In this document: piece by piece, positions 25,188 through 33,209 of the stretch
Layout of the letters: each line of letters opens with the position of its first letter
Numbering within the stretch: position 1 is the first letter of the stretch
DNA from: JBIYSM02 sp044759095
GTDB lineage: Bacteria > Bacillota > Bacilli > Brevibacillales > Brevibacillaceae
Assembly: GCF_044759095.2 (NCBI RefSeq)
Contig: NZ_JBIYSM020000001.1
Coordinates: 1-64,000, forward strand
Reading direction: 5' to 3'
DNA length: 64,000 bases
Translations under genes and position numbers: made by a program
The notes under the pieces: generated by a model
The model's database searches: none
Seen by the model: only the letters and a program-made list of their open reading frames with translations
Told to the model about the DNA's origin: nothing

Positions 25188-25209
25188 GGCGTCATGAGGA
25201 CCCCGCCGC
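25176..25209. terminator. Bidirectional hairpin between bmrD and the TetR gene
   Basis: A perfect 10-bp G+C-rich stem GCGGCGGGGT / ACCCCGCCGC. It overlaps the end of bmrD and ends next to the TetR stop. The T-runs are poor on both sides, so efficiency is uncertain. Confidence 0.6.
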
Positions 25210-25210
25210 T

Positions 25211-25804
25211 TTACTCAGCGTCCAGCCCTTCAAACACAATCGACACCTTTTCTTCCATAATCTCTTCCAGCGGCCAGGCGCCTTCGCTGCGCACCCAATC
25301 GTACAGAGCGTTGTAATAGATGTTTTCCAGCATGTTGGCAGCGACCAGAGGGTTGAATTTGGTTTTGAGCCGCCCTTTTTCCTGTGCCTCCTCAATCAGG
25401 TCGGCGAACAGTTCGCGCAGCTCAATGTAGACGTTTTTCTCCGATTCCAGAACTCTGCGGTGTTTCATGGAGGACTCGATCAGGACTTTGATGAAATCGT
25501 AATTTTGAATATTGACTTCGTTTAAAATTTTGTAGATCCGCAGCACGCGCTGTTTGCAGCTTTCCCCGAAATCCCATTCTTCCCGGCGCTCTTCAATTTC
25601 CTGAAGACGTTCATAGCCCCAGTTCGCGAGGATCGATTCCTTTGACGTAAAATGAAGAAAAATGGTTCCGCGAGCTACGTCAGCTTCCTCCGAAATCATA
25701 TCGATCGTCGTTGCCTCAAATCCGTGCTCTTTGAACAGCTTGATCGCCGCGTTAAAAATTTTTTGTCTGGTTTCGCGTTTCTTTCGTTCTCTGCGTGTCG
25801 TCAA
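25211..25804 (-). CDS. TetR-family transcriptional regulator
   Basis: A 197-aa repressor-type protein. The N-terminal helix-turn-helix (KIFNAAIKLFKEHGFEATTI, then MISEEADVARGTIFLHF) spans about residues 12-55, followed by a helical ligand domain. Preferred start is TTG 25804, eight bases after CGGAGGTG on the minus strand; the frame is open to 25900. TATAAT upstream at about 25825-25830 on the minus strand is a likely -10. It is convergent with bmrCD and divergent from the acetyltransferase gene. Whether it controls either is not shown; the inverted repeat at 25903 is one candidate target. Confidence 0.85.
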   Translation of the reverse strand: MTTRRERKKRETRQKIFNAAIKLFKEHGFEATTIDMISEEADVARGTIFLHFTSKESILANWGYERLQEIEERREEWDFGESCKQRVLRIYKILNEVNIQNYDFIKVLIESSMKHRRVLESEKNVYIELRELFADLIEEAQEKGRLKTKFNPLVAANMLENIYYNALYDWVRSEGAWPLEEIMEEKVSIVFEGLDAE

Positions 25805-25902
25805 AGGAAAACACCTCCGTTCCATATTATAGCATATCCATTCTCCGACAAGAAAAAGGGATAGACTTCTTGCGGGAGGGAATGTATATTTATATATCAT
25901 AA

Positions 25903-25919
25903 TGAATAATTATTATTCA
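25903..25919 (+). promoter_or_regulatory. Perfect 17-bp inverted repeat before the GNAT gene
   Basis: TGAATAAT and ATTATTCA are exact inverted arms around one T. It resembles the TGAAT...ATTCA pattern of ArgR boxes but with a wider centre. It could be an ArgR site or a TetR operator, in the region between the divergent TetR and GNAT genes. Confidence 0.45.
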
Positions 25920-25956
25920 CAATCAGGTTGAAGTGCCGAAGTGGAGGAATGGATAG

Positions 25957-26430
25957 ATGAGTGCTACAAAAGCCCTCACAGTACGTCAAGCGACAATGAA
26001 AGACGTCGACCAGATGCTTGAAATTATTAATCAATATGCACAACAAGGGTTGATGCTCCCACGCACCAAACTGTCCGTATGCGAGCATCTGCAGTCCTTT
26101 ATCGTGGCTCATGACGGGGATTCGGTGGTAGGTGTCGCCGGTTTGCACATTCTGTGGGAAGACCTTGCGGAGATTCGTTCCCTGGCCATCGCCGAGAGAG
26201 CGAAGGGGATGGGAGTGGGCAAGCGATTGGTGTTGTACCTGGTGGAACAGTGCAGGGTGCTGGGAATCAATCGCGCACTGGCACTCACCTACCAAAAAGA
26301 GTTTTTTGAGAAGTGCGGTTTTCGCATCGTTCCGAAAGAGACGCTTCCACAGAAGGTTTGGAAGGATTGCATCAACTGCTCGAAGCTGCCGGTTTGCGAT
26401 GAAATCGCAATGATCGTGGAGACAGTATAG
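25957..26430 (+). CDS. GNAT-family acetyltransferase (ArgA-like N-acetylglutamate synthase type)
   Basis: A 157-aa acetyl-CoA-dependent N-acetyltransferase. The fold is visible as an N-terminal VRQATMKDVDQMLEIINQYA, a central strand EIRSLAIAERAKGMGVGKRL with the acetyl-CoA loop near residues 80-95, and a C-terminal EFFEKCGFRIV. The region with KVWKDCINCSKLPVCDEIAM is typical of the short ArgA-like proteins that acetylate glutamate or related amino acids. The ArgR-like inverted repeat upstream agrees with that, but no arginine genes are next to it. ATG 25957 follows GTGGAGG. Confidence 0.75.
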   Translation: MSATKALTVRQATMKDVDQMLEIINQYAQQGLMLPRTKLSVCEHLQSFIVAHDGDSVVGVAGLHILWEDLAEIRSLAIAERAKGMGVGKRLVLYLVEQCRVLGINRALALTYQKEFFEKCGFRIVPKETLPQKVWKDCINCSKLPVCDEIAMIVETV

Positions 26431-26543
26431 GGATTTTATAGGATTTGAAAAATCAAAAATATAGCATAGTTTTTTATTTTCTGTATTTTTGGTAAGATAT
26501 TCTTATCATTCATAGAGAAAATAGGATCATCGAATCATTCTTC

Positions 26544-26585
26544 AACCCCCTGCGGGGCACAGGATGTAACTTTGCAGGGGTTTTT
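26544..26585 (+). terminator. Terminator or attenuator before the chemoreceptor gene
   Basis: CCCCTGC (26547-26553) pairs with GCAGGGG (26574-26580), followed by five T. The 20-base loop begins GGGG, so an alternative small hairpin CCCC/GGGG can compete. It may simply end the GNAT transcript or act as an attenuator for the following gene. Confidence 0.6.
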
Positions 26586-26622
26586 ACGAGGTAGAGTCGT
26601 CACGATGATGGGGGGCTATGCT

Positions 26623-28761
26623 ATGAAAATGGGGGCACGGGTGCTGCTCGCCTTGCTGCTGGTGGGAATTGTACCGCTCACTGTGGCCGGGGTTTTTGCG
26701 TACCTGCAGACCAAACAGGAACTCTTGCAGGGAAGCGCCGCTACGTTGGAGGCGCTTCGCAACAGCAACAAGGAACAGGTGGAAAACTACTTCCGCGAAC
26801 GCTCCAAAAACATGGAGGCCATGGCCGGTACAGGTTCGGTGATCCAGGGCCTGGTTGAGTTCGAGCGGGTCTGGAAGCAAGGAAAAGAGTCGCCTGCCTA
26901 CCAGGAAGTTGAGTATGAATACGGAAAAGAGCTGAAGATGTTTGTCGCCCGGTATGGGTTTTCCAACGCCTATCTGATCAATGCAACGGGCGACATCGTA
27001 TACGAAACAAAGCCGCAATCCGATTTCGGGGCCAACCTTCTCGACGGCAAATGGAAAGGAACAGCCCTCGGCCATGCTGCGGAGCGTGTATTCAAGGCGC
27101 AAAGCCCGGAGCTGACGGACGTCAGACGGTATGAGCCGTCCGGCAACGTTCCCTCCGTCTTCATCTCTGTTCCCATTTTTGAAAACGGAGCGTTGATTGG
27201 TCAACTGGCCGGGGAGGTGCCACTCGACTACATATCCCGACAACTGAACCGCCGGGATGGTCTGGGGAAAACTGGAAAAATCTATCTTCTCGGTCAGGAT
27301 AAACTGATGCGAACCGATTTGGGGAATGGTCAGGAAACCCTGTTGAAACAAAAAGTGGAGACCCCGACGGCACAGGCTGTTCTCTTTTCCAATCAGCCGA
27401 CCGGGACGACAGTGGCCGTCGACTACCGCGGAAATGAAGTGCTGGTTTCCTACGACCAGGTGAAGGTAGGAAAACTGACCTGGGCGATCCTGGCGGAGAT
27501 GGATATGACCGAGATCATGTCGGGACCGAACAAGATACGCAACACCAGCCTGGTCGTTAACGGCATCGTTCTGGTTCTCGTGATTGTGATCGCCGCCGTA
27601 TTCGCGCGCGGCCTGCGCAAATCGTTTTCCCGGATGCTGGCTGTGGTCGAGAGAATCGGCCAGGGGGACTTCACCTTTGCCTTCCATCCGGCGCTCTTCA
27701 AACGAAAAGACGAGATTGGAGAGATGGCCCGCTCCCTGCATGCGATGCGCAGTCAATTGCACGACATCTTACGGGAAGTGCAGACAGCAGCCGTCTCCGT
27801 GACGAGCGCCGCCCAGGAAATTCACGGCAACACAAGCGATATTGCCGCGTCCAACCAGCACATCGTTCAGGTGGTGGACAATGTGGCAGCGACCTCCGAC
27901 CTGCAGGTGGATAAGATGGGGCAGACGCTGACGCTTGCCGAAGAATTAACCGCCGATGTCCGTCAGGCGACGGAAAACGTAACAAAGGTAGCCTCTTCCT
28001 CAACGGAGATGAAACTCCACACGGAATCCGGGCGGATGGCCATCGAAGCGGTTATCGCCAGCATGAGGGAGATCAGCCAGGCGGTACAGTCAACCACGCA
28101 GGTGATCAGAGGGCTGGAACAGCGTTCAGAAGAGATTTCCGAAATCATTCAGGTGATTACCGAGATTGCCCGCCAGACCAATTTGCTGGCACTGAACGCC
28201 GCCATCGAAGCGGCACGTGCCGGCGAGCATGGCAAAGGGTTCGTGGTGGTCGCCAGTGAGGTGCGCAAACTGTCTGAAGGCACCAACCAGGCCGCCCAAA
28301 AAATCGTTTCCATGATCGGAGAAATCCAGTCCGATACAGCGAAGGCCGTGGAGCGGATGGAACACGGCACCGCCACGGTGGTTCATGGCATGAAGACAGC
28401 TCAGCAGTCAGGGGAGCTGTTTGCGCAGATCGAACAAAACATCCTGCGGGTGTCCGGGGAGATGGAGGGAGTCAGCACGGCCTTTGCCCGGATGGTCCCC
28501 AGTGCCCAGGAAGTGGTAGGAGTGGCCCAGGAGGTCTCATCCGCTTCCGCCGAAGCTTCTGCGGGTATGCAGAGCATATCGGCTGCGGTGGAGGAGCAAA
28601 GTGCCGCCATGGAACTGATCGTTCGCTCTGCCGACCAGCTGGCGGGACTGGCGGAACACCTGCTGCAATCACTTTCGGCGTTTCACCTGGAAGAGACACA
28701 GTCAATAGAAACGGAAGAGAAAAATCGTTACGAAAGAGAGAAGAACACATATGATCTGTGA
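26623..28761 (+). CDS. Transmembrane methyl-accepting chemotaxis protein
   Basis: A chemoreceptor of about 712 aa. An N-terminal membrane helix (LLALLLVGIVPLTVAGVFAY) is followed by a ~270-aa extracellular dCache-like sensor region, a second helix (VVNGIVLVLVIVIAAVFARG), a HAMP region and a long signalling coiled coil. The signalling tip contains the conserved TNLLALNAAIEAARAGEHGK. Ligand unknown. ATG 26623 is chosen because GGGGGG stands nine bases before; ATGs at 26605 and 26608 are alternatives. The final codons form the left arm of the terminator. Confidence 0.92.
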   Translation: MKMGARVLLALLLVGIVPLTVAGVFAYLQTKQELLQGSAATLEALRNSNKEQVENYFRERSKNMEAMAGTGSVIQGLVEFERVWKQGKESPAYQEVEYEYGKELKMFVARYGFSNAYLINATGDIVYETKPQSDFGANLLDGKWKGTALGHAAERVFKAQSPELTDVRRYEPSGNVPSVFISVPIFENGALIGQLAGEVPLDYISRQLNRRDGLGKTGKIYLLGQDKLMRTDLGNGQETLLKQKVETPTAQAVLFSNQPTGTTVAVDYRGNEVLVSYDQVKVGKLTWAILAEMDMTEIMSGPNKIRNTSLVVNGIVLVLVIVIAAVFARGLRKSFSRMLAVVERIGQGDFTFAFHPALFKRKDEIGEMARSLHAMRSQLHDILREVQTAAVSVTSAAQEIHGNTSDIAASNQHIVQVVDNVAATSDLQVDKMGQTLTLAEELTADVRQATENVTKVASSSTEMKLHTESGRMAIEAVIASMREISQAVQSTTQVIRGLEQRSEEISEIIQVITEIARQTNLLALNAAIEAARAGEHGKGFVVVASEVRKLSEGTNQAAQKIVSMIGEIQSDTAKAVERMEHGTATVVHGMKTAQQSGELFAQIEQNILRVSGEMEGVSTAFARMVPSAQEVVGVAQEVSSASAEASAGMQSISAAVEEQSAAMELIVRSADQLAGLAEHLLQSLSAFHLEETQSIETEEKNRYEREKNTYDL

Positions 28762-28783
28762 ATCATATGTGTTCTCCTTTTGT
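28743..28783 (+). terminator. Terminator overlapping the 3' end of the chemoreceptor gene
   Basis: A perfect 13-bp stem GAACACATATGAT / ATCATATGTGTTC with loop CTGTGA, then TCCTTTTGTTGTTTT. The stop codon lies in the loop. Confidence 0.9.
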
Positions 28784-28856
28784 TGTTTTCAACTAACGAT
28801 GCCCGATAGCTTAAAAACATTTTTCATTGTGGCTAGTTGGTAGGATGCGGGATCAG

Positions 28857-28956
28857 GCGGAGGGACGGCCAATCCGAAGTTTGTTCGATTGCTAAAAGAA
28901 GGCGACCGCTCCGCGGAAAACCTGGGAAGCAAATGTCTGCAGGTTCTCTTTTTTTG
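28857..28956 (+). promoter_or_regulatory. Structured leader RNA with terminator before the alarmone synthetase gene
   Basis: GCGGAG (28857-28862) pairs with CTCCGC (28909-28914). Within it AAT-CGAA / TTCGATT forms a hairpin with loop GTTTG. Downstream AACCTG (28919-28924) pairs with CAGGTT (28940-28945), followed by CTC and seven T: a terminator 67 bases before the gene. The layout is that of an attenuated leader, but I do not recognise a known riboswitch class. Confidence 0.5.
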
Positions 28957-29022
28957 AAGGATAACCGATGGGAAATGTTGAATCATAAGGACAGTGGATC
29001 AATGGGCCGGAGGGAACACAAC

Positions 29023-29748
29023 GTGCATAAGTTAGACTGGGAAATGTACCTGCTGCCATATGAACAAGCGGTCGAGGAAATCAAGGTAAAGCTGAAAAAT
29101 ATTCGAAACGAGCTGCGTAAGCGGAAGGAACACGCTCCCATCGAATTTGTCATGGGACGCGTCAAATCGATTCCGAGCATATATGCGAAGGCAAACCGTC
29201 TGCAGTTTCCCATCGATGAGAACATTGCCTGGGAAATCAGGGATATCGCAGGAATACGCGTCATCTGTCAGTTTATCGACGATATTCCCGCGGTTGTCGA
29301 GATGATTCGGCAGCGGAACGACATGCACATTTATCTGGAGAAAGACTATGTCAGCACGCCAAAGGAAAGCGGTTACAGGGGCTACCATCTGGCCGTAGAG
29401 TATGGGCTGATGACGGCGCGCGGACATGTAACCATCCCGGTGGAAATCCAGATTCGCACCTTGGGTATGAACTTCTGGGCGACCATTGAACATTCGTTGA
29501 ACTACAAGTACGAGGGCATCATCCCCTTTAATATCAGACAGCGCCTGATCGAAGCGGCGAAAGCCTCCTACAAGCTGGACAGCGAAATGAACAAAATACG
29601 TGACGAGATCAAGGAAGCGCAAATGGAGTTTACCAGCAAGAAAGAAGTGCCGATGGAATCGCTCCTGTCGCTGGTAGAGTTGGATTTGGATGTGGAAATG
29701 GATGCGGTTCATGACGAGGAACCAAGAAAGCAGAAGGGGACGGAGTAA
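29023..29748 (+). CDS. Small alarmone synthetase, (p)ppGpp synthetase (RelQ/YjbM type)
   Basis: A 241-aa single-domain RelA/SpoT synthetase that transfers pyrophosphate from ATP to GDP or GTP. Recognisable motifs are GRVKSIPSIYAKANR near residue 48, the conserved IRDIAGIRVICQF near 75, SGYRGYHLAVEY near 118, and VEIQIRTLGMNFWATIEHSL near 138 with the catalytic region. There is no hydrolase, TGS or ACT domain. GTG 29023 follows CCGGAGGG at eight bases; ATGs further upstream (28978, 29002) lack such a site. A structured leader with terminator precedes it. The C-terminal helix is longer than in B. subtilis YjbM (211 aa). Confidence 0.88.
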   Translation: MHKLDWEMYLLPYEQAVEEIKVKLKNIRNELRKRKEHAPIEFVMGRVKSIPSIYAKANRLQFPIDENIAWEIRDIAGIRVICQFIDDIPAVVEMIRQRNDMHIYLEKDYVSTPKESGYRGYHLAVEYGLMTARGHVTIPVEIQIRTLGMNFWATIEHSLNYKYEGIIPFNIRQRLIEAAKASYKLDSEMNKIRDEIKEAQMEFTSKKEVPMESLLSLVELDLDVEMDAVHDEEPRKQKGTE

Positions 29749-31194
29749 ATGATGAACGATCAGACAATCAACTGGCTGGAAGAAGTGGAAAAGCGAAAGG
29801 AAGACCTGATTGCTACGACGCAGCAATTTCTGCAAATCAAAAGCGTGCTGGATCCAGACACGGCAAGGGATGGCGCTCCTTTTGGCGAGGGAATCCGTCA
29901 GGCGCTTGATTTTGCCCTGAAGGTTTGTGCCGACGCCGGCATGACCATCAAGGACGTGGACGGCTATGCAGCCCATGCCGAATTCGGTCAGGGAGATGAA
30001 CTGATCGGTGTGCTCAGTCACGTGGACGTGGTGCCGGAGGGAGACGGATGGTCTAGCCCGCCGTATGCGGCCGAGATCGTCGACGGAAAGATTGTCGCCC
30101 GCGGCGCCATTGACGACAAGGGCCCGGCGATGGCCTCCATCTTTGCTGCCAAAATCGTAAAAGAGCTGGGGCTGCCTCTGTCGAAGCGGGTACGATTGAT
30201 CTTCGGAACGGATGAGGAGTCCAATTGGCAGTGTGTCAAAACGTATTTCCAGCGCGAAGAGATGCCGACGATGGGATTTACGCCTGACGCCGATTTTCCG
30301 TTAATCTATGCGGAGAAGGGCTTGACCGACCTGACGTTCCGTCAGACGCAGGAGGCGTATGCCGCTCAGCAGCTTCCGAGCAGAGCGGATGCCGAAGGGA
30401 AGCTGATTGCCCTTCAGGCCGGACTTCGAATGAACATGGTGCCAGATCAGGCGACAGCTGCGGTGCAGCCTGTCAGCCAAACGGCGGAGGCCATTGTTGA
30501 ACGCTACCGGTCTTATTTGTCCGAAGCCAACCTGGAAGGACAGGCGCTAGTCGAGGACAATCTGGTGAAGCTGAGTATGAAAGGCGTCTCCGTTCACGGG
30601 ATGGACCCGAGCAAAGGGGTGAACGCCGGGACGGAACTGGTTCACTTTTTGTCGACGCTTCGTCTGGATGAGCGGGCGGAACAGTTCGTGCAGTTTACAG
30701 AACGCTACCTGTATCGACAGCACTATGGGGAGTCGTTTGGCATTGGACACAGCGATCCGGAAATGGGGCCGCTCACGCTCAACACCGGCGTGATCGAGTA
30801 CGCGACGGACGGGGAGATCGTCTTCCGCGTCAACATCCGCTACCCGCATTCCCAGCCGTACGACCGGTGGGAGCCGATTCTGACCAGCCGTCTTAAGGAA
30901 GCGGCCTTCCGTCTGGAGGTAGTGGAACATTTTGCACCCCATCGGGTAGACCCCAACCATCCGCTGGTGACGACACTCCAACGCGTCTATACCGAGCACA
31001 CCGGTGAGGAGGCCAACATCATCGCCATCGGCGGAGCCACCTACGGGCGGTCGCTGCAAGTGGGCGTAGCGTTCGGTCCGCTGTTCCCGGGCCGTCCCGA
31101 CACTGCACACCAGCGGGACGAGCACATTCTGGTGGATGATCTGGTAAAGGCCACGGCGATCTACGCCCAGGCTATTTACGAACTGGCGAAATAA
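29749..31194 (+). CDS. pepV: Dipeptidase PepV (M20 family)
   Basis: A 481-aa cytoplasmic zinc dipeptidase that splits dipeptides after peptide uptake. Metal and catalytic residues are in GVLSHVDVVPEGDGW (near 84-98), GAIDDKGPAMAS (near 116), FGTDEESNWQC (near 150) and TPDADFPLIYAEKG. A late GGATYGRSL and PGRPDTAHQRDEH carry the final His. Length and motif order match PepV and not the shorter M20 peptidases. The start follows the alarmone synthetase stop directly (TAA ATG ATG), with GGGGACGGAG as ribosome site, so the two are likely co-transcribed. Confidence 0.93.
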   Translation: MMNDQTINWLEEVEKRKEDLIATTQQFLQIKSVLDPDTARDGAPFGEGIRQALDFALKVCADAGMTIKDVDGYAAHAEFGQGDELIGVLSHVDVVPEGDGWSSPPYAAEIVDGKIVARGAIDDKGPAMASIFAAKIVKELGLPLSKRVRLIFGTDEESNWQCVKTYFQREEMPTMGFTPDADFPLIYAEKGLTDLTFRQTQEAYAAQQLPSRADAEGKLIALQAGLRMNMVPDQATAAVQPVSQTAEAIVERYRSYLSEANLEGQALVEDNLVKLSMKGVSVHGMDPSKGVNAGTELVHFLSTLRLDERAEQFVQFTERYLYRQHYGESFGIGHSDPEMGPLTLNTGVIEYATDGEIVFRVNIRYPHSQPYDRWEPILTSRLKEAAFRLEVVEHFAPHRVDPNHPLVTTLQRVYTEHTGEEANIIAIGGATYGRSLQVGVAFGPLFPGRPDTAHQRDEHILVDDLVKATAIYAQAIYELAK

Positions 31195-31241
31195 GAATCC
31201 ATTTGCTTCTCCCCATTGCAACCACTTTCTTGACAACCGGA

Positions 31242-31271
31242 GGGCCGCGAATCAAGTGCGCGACCCTTTTT
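31242..31271 (+). terminator. Terminator after pepV
   Basis: GGGCCGCG pairs with CGCGACCC (one mismatch), followed by five T. Confidence 0.75.
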
Positions 31272-31280
31272 CTTGTCTTT

Positions 31281-31309
31281 TTGGAAATACTATTTTACTA
31301 TGGTAAGAT
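31281..31309 (+). promoter_or_regulatory. Sigma-A-type promoter of the RNA helicase gene
   Basis: TTGGAA (31281-31286), exactly 17 bases, then TAAGAT (31304-31309), 28 bases before the start codon. Confidence 0.65.
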
Positions 31310-31337
31310 GTGCTTGTAAGAAAGGAAGTGGAGTATC

Positions 31338-32738
31338 ATGGGTAAATCGTTTGCTTCATTTGGATTTCGACCGGAAGTCATGCAGGGTATTGAAGACCTG
31401 TTCTATAAAGAGCCCACACCGATTCAGGAAGAGGCAATCCCTTACATTTTGGAAGGGAAGGACGTCATCGGCCAGGCCCAGACGGGTACGGGAAAAACGG
31501 CTGCGTTCGTCCTTCCCATTCTGCAAAAGCTGCAGCTGGACAAGCGGGACATTCAGGCGTTGATTCTGACACCGACGCGGGAGCTGTCCATCCAGATTGC
31601 GCAGGAGATTGAAAAGCTGGGCAAGCATCTGGAGGTGAACGTGCTCTCCCTGCACGGTGGAACCGATATTGAGAGGCAGCTGAGCAAGTTAAAGCACACT
31701 GTCCATATCGTGGTGGGCACACCGGGCCGGGTGCTGGATCACATAAAGCGCGGGTCGCTCCATTTTGGGCGTATCTCCACGCTGGTGCTCGATGAGGCGG
31801 ACAAAATGCTGGAGATGGGGTTCCTCGACGAAGTGGAACAAATTATTGTCTCTACGCCGCAGCATCGCCAGGTTCTTCTCTTCTCCGCAACCATGCCGGA
31901 TCTGGTGAAAAAGCTGGCCCAACGCTTCATGGACCAGCCGCCCCATATTCGGATCGAGACGAAGCAAAAAACCGTGGAAATCATTGAGCAGCTGTACTAC
32001 GTGATCAATCAAAGCGACAAGACGGACGCACTCGTCGACCTGTTGGAATCGGTAAATCCGTACCTGGCGATCATTTTTGCCAATACCCAGCAGCGCGTGC
32101 AGCAGCTGACTGCCCGGTTGCAGGAAAGCGGGTTCGCAGCGCAGGCGCTGTACGGAGACCTGTCGCAAAACAAGCGGGAGCAGTTGATGAAGCAGTTTCG
32201 TGACATCAAGTTTCAATACCTGGTGGCGACGGATATTGCTGCCCGCGGGTTGGACGTGGAAGGCGTCACGCACGTGATTAACTACGACCTTCCCAACGAT
32301 GTCGAGAGCTACATTCACCGTGTCGGCCGAACGGGTCGCGCCGGCCAAAAAGGCACGGCCATTTCGTTCTGCTCGCCGCGCCAAAAAAGCTTGATTGCCC
32401 GTTTCGCCAAGGCCACCAAAGCGAAGATTGAGGAAAAAATATTCGTTCCCGGCCGTCACCTCGACGCAGGGCGCAAGGAACGTGCCAAGGAGCGCGAGGA
32501 GTACTTTGTCAAGCTGCGCGAAGAGAAGCAAAAGGAAGAGAAGCGGGAGAAGGCAAAGAAGGACGCTCCGCTCCGGGAGGCGCTGAAGAAATCGGCGAAA
32601 GTAAAACCGGGATACAAAAAGAAGCTGGCCAAGGAAATGGAAGAGTGGAAGACGCAGTATGAGCAAAAGCGTCGCCGGGAAGAAGCCAAGGCCGCTCGAA
32701 AAAAGACAGCGAAGACAGCTGTAAAAAAATCGCGGTAA
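31338..32738 (+). CDS. DEAD-box ATP-dependent RNA helicase
   Basis: A 466-aa RNA helicase. Motifs in order: Q motif PTPIQEEAIP, motif I AQTGTGKTAA, Ia PTRELSIQIAQE, GTPGRVLDH, motif II LDEADKML, motif III SATMPD, then domain 2 with IIFANTQQR, ATDIAARGLDVEGV and HRVGRTGRAGQKG. The C-terminal ~100 residues are a highly charged lysine/arginine/glutamate tail, as in RNA-binding extensions of CshA-like helicases. Role would be rRNA processing, mRNA decay or cold adaptation. Which Csh paralogue it represents cannot be decided. GGAAGTGGAG precedes ATG 31338. Confidence 0.93.
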   Translation: MGKSFASFGFRPEVMQGIEDLFYKEPTPIQEEAIPYILEGKDVIGQAQTGTGKTAAFVLPILQKLQLDKRDIQALILTPTRELSIQIAQEIEKLGKHLEVNVLSLHGGTDIERQLSKLKHTVHIVVGTPGRVLDHIKRGSLHFGRISTLVLDEADKMLEMGFLDEVEQIIVSTPQHRQVLLFSATMPDLVKKLAQRFMDQPPHIRIETKQKTVEIIEQLYYVINQSDKTDALVDLLESVNPYLAIIFANTQQRVQQLTARLQESGFAAQALYGDLSQNKREQLMKQFRDIKFQYLVATDIAARGLDVEGVTHVINYDLPNDVESYIHRVGRTGRAGQKGTAISFCSPRQKSLIARFAKATKAKIEEKIFVPGRHLDAGRKERAKEREEYFVKLREEKQKEEKREKAKKDAPLREALKKSAKVKPGYKKKLAKEMEEWKTQYEQKRRREEAKAARKKTAKTAVKKSR

Positions 32739-32760
32739 ATGCCTCAAATACAAGACGTAG

Positions 32761-32787
32761 ACGTCCGGTAACCGCCGGACGTTTTCT
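32761..32787 (+). terminator. Terminator after the RNA helicase gene
   Basis: Stem CGTCCGG / CCGGACG followed by TTTTCTTGTTTTTC. Confidence 0.85.
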
Positions 32788-32909
32788 TGTTTTTCTTCCG
32801 TAGAAAAACGGGTAATGGTAAGATAGGTAGAGAACGGTTGTATTTTCCAGCCAAATTGGACGAAGACAATAGGCCCAGGCTGCTGTTCCGGGGTGTAGGG
32901 AGAGAGACT

Positions 32910-33152
32910 ATGAGCGAAATTTGCCAGAAATGCGGGAATATCAAGCCGGCGCAAGAAGAAGTTTGCCGGGTTTGCAACCATAGCGACATGGACGAATATC
33001 GAGCAGTACGAGAGTATTTGCGAAGCAACCCTAACTCCAATGCAATGCAAATTGCCAACGCAACCGGTATCTCCGTCTCCAAAATTCTGCGCTACATCAA
33101 AACCGGTTCGCTCACCGTCGTGGACAGCGAGTACTCGCGGCGTCAGCGTTGA
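32910..33152 (+). CDS. Small zinc-ribbon/helix-turn-helix protein, YvyF-like
   Basis: An 80-aa protein. CQKCGNIKPAQEEVCRVC near residues 5-22 supplies four Cys in the C-x2-C...C-x2-C arrangement of a zinc ribbon. The second half (AMQIANATGISVSKILRYIK) looks like a helix-turn-helix. This combination is like YvyF of the late-competence/flagellar region in Bacillus, a flagellar-operon regulator family. Here it is a single gene without flagellar neighbours. Start ATG 32910 follows GGGAGAGAG; the open frame extends to 32787 without a ribosome site. Confidence 0.65.
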   Translation: MSEICQKCGNIKPAQEEVCRVCNHSDMDEYRAVREYLRSNPNSNAMQIANATGISVSKILRYIKTGSLTVVDSEYSRRQR

Positions 33153-33166
33153 TCTTGGACACAAAG

Positions 33167-33191
33167 AACCCCCCGTTTGATCGGGGGGTTT
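33167..33191. terminator. Bidirectional terminator between convergent genes
   Basis: A perfect stem AACCCCCC / GGGGGGTT with an eight-base loop between the YvyF-like gene and the methyltransferase gene. Confidence 0.85.
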
Positions 33192-33209
33192 GGCCTTTTC
33201 ACTGGGCTC

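Noticed and set aside
26431..26622. Cyclic-di-GMP (GEMM) riboswitch before the chemoreceptor
   Set aside because: The conserved core (GCACAGGGCAAACC and the second GGGACGCAAAGCC-like strand) is missing; only a terminator-like hairpin remains.
28800..29022. Known riboswitch classes (ykkC/guanidine/ppGpp, ydaO, glycine, PRPP) before the alarmone synthetase
   Set aside because: None of the conserved cores I know could be matched, so it is reported only as a structured leader.
31689..33164. 491-codon minus-strand frame opposite the RNA helicase
   Set aside because: Antisense to all helicase motifs, composition unlike a protein, no ribosome site.
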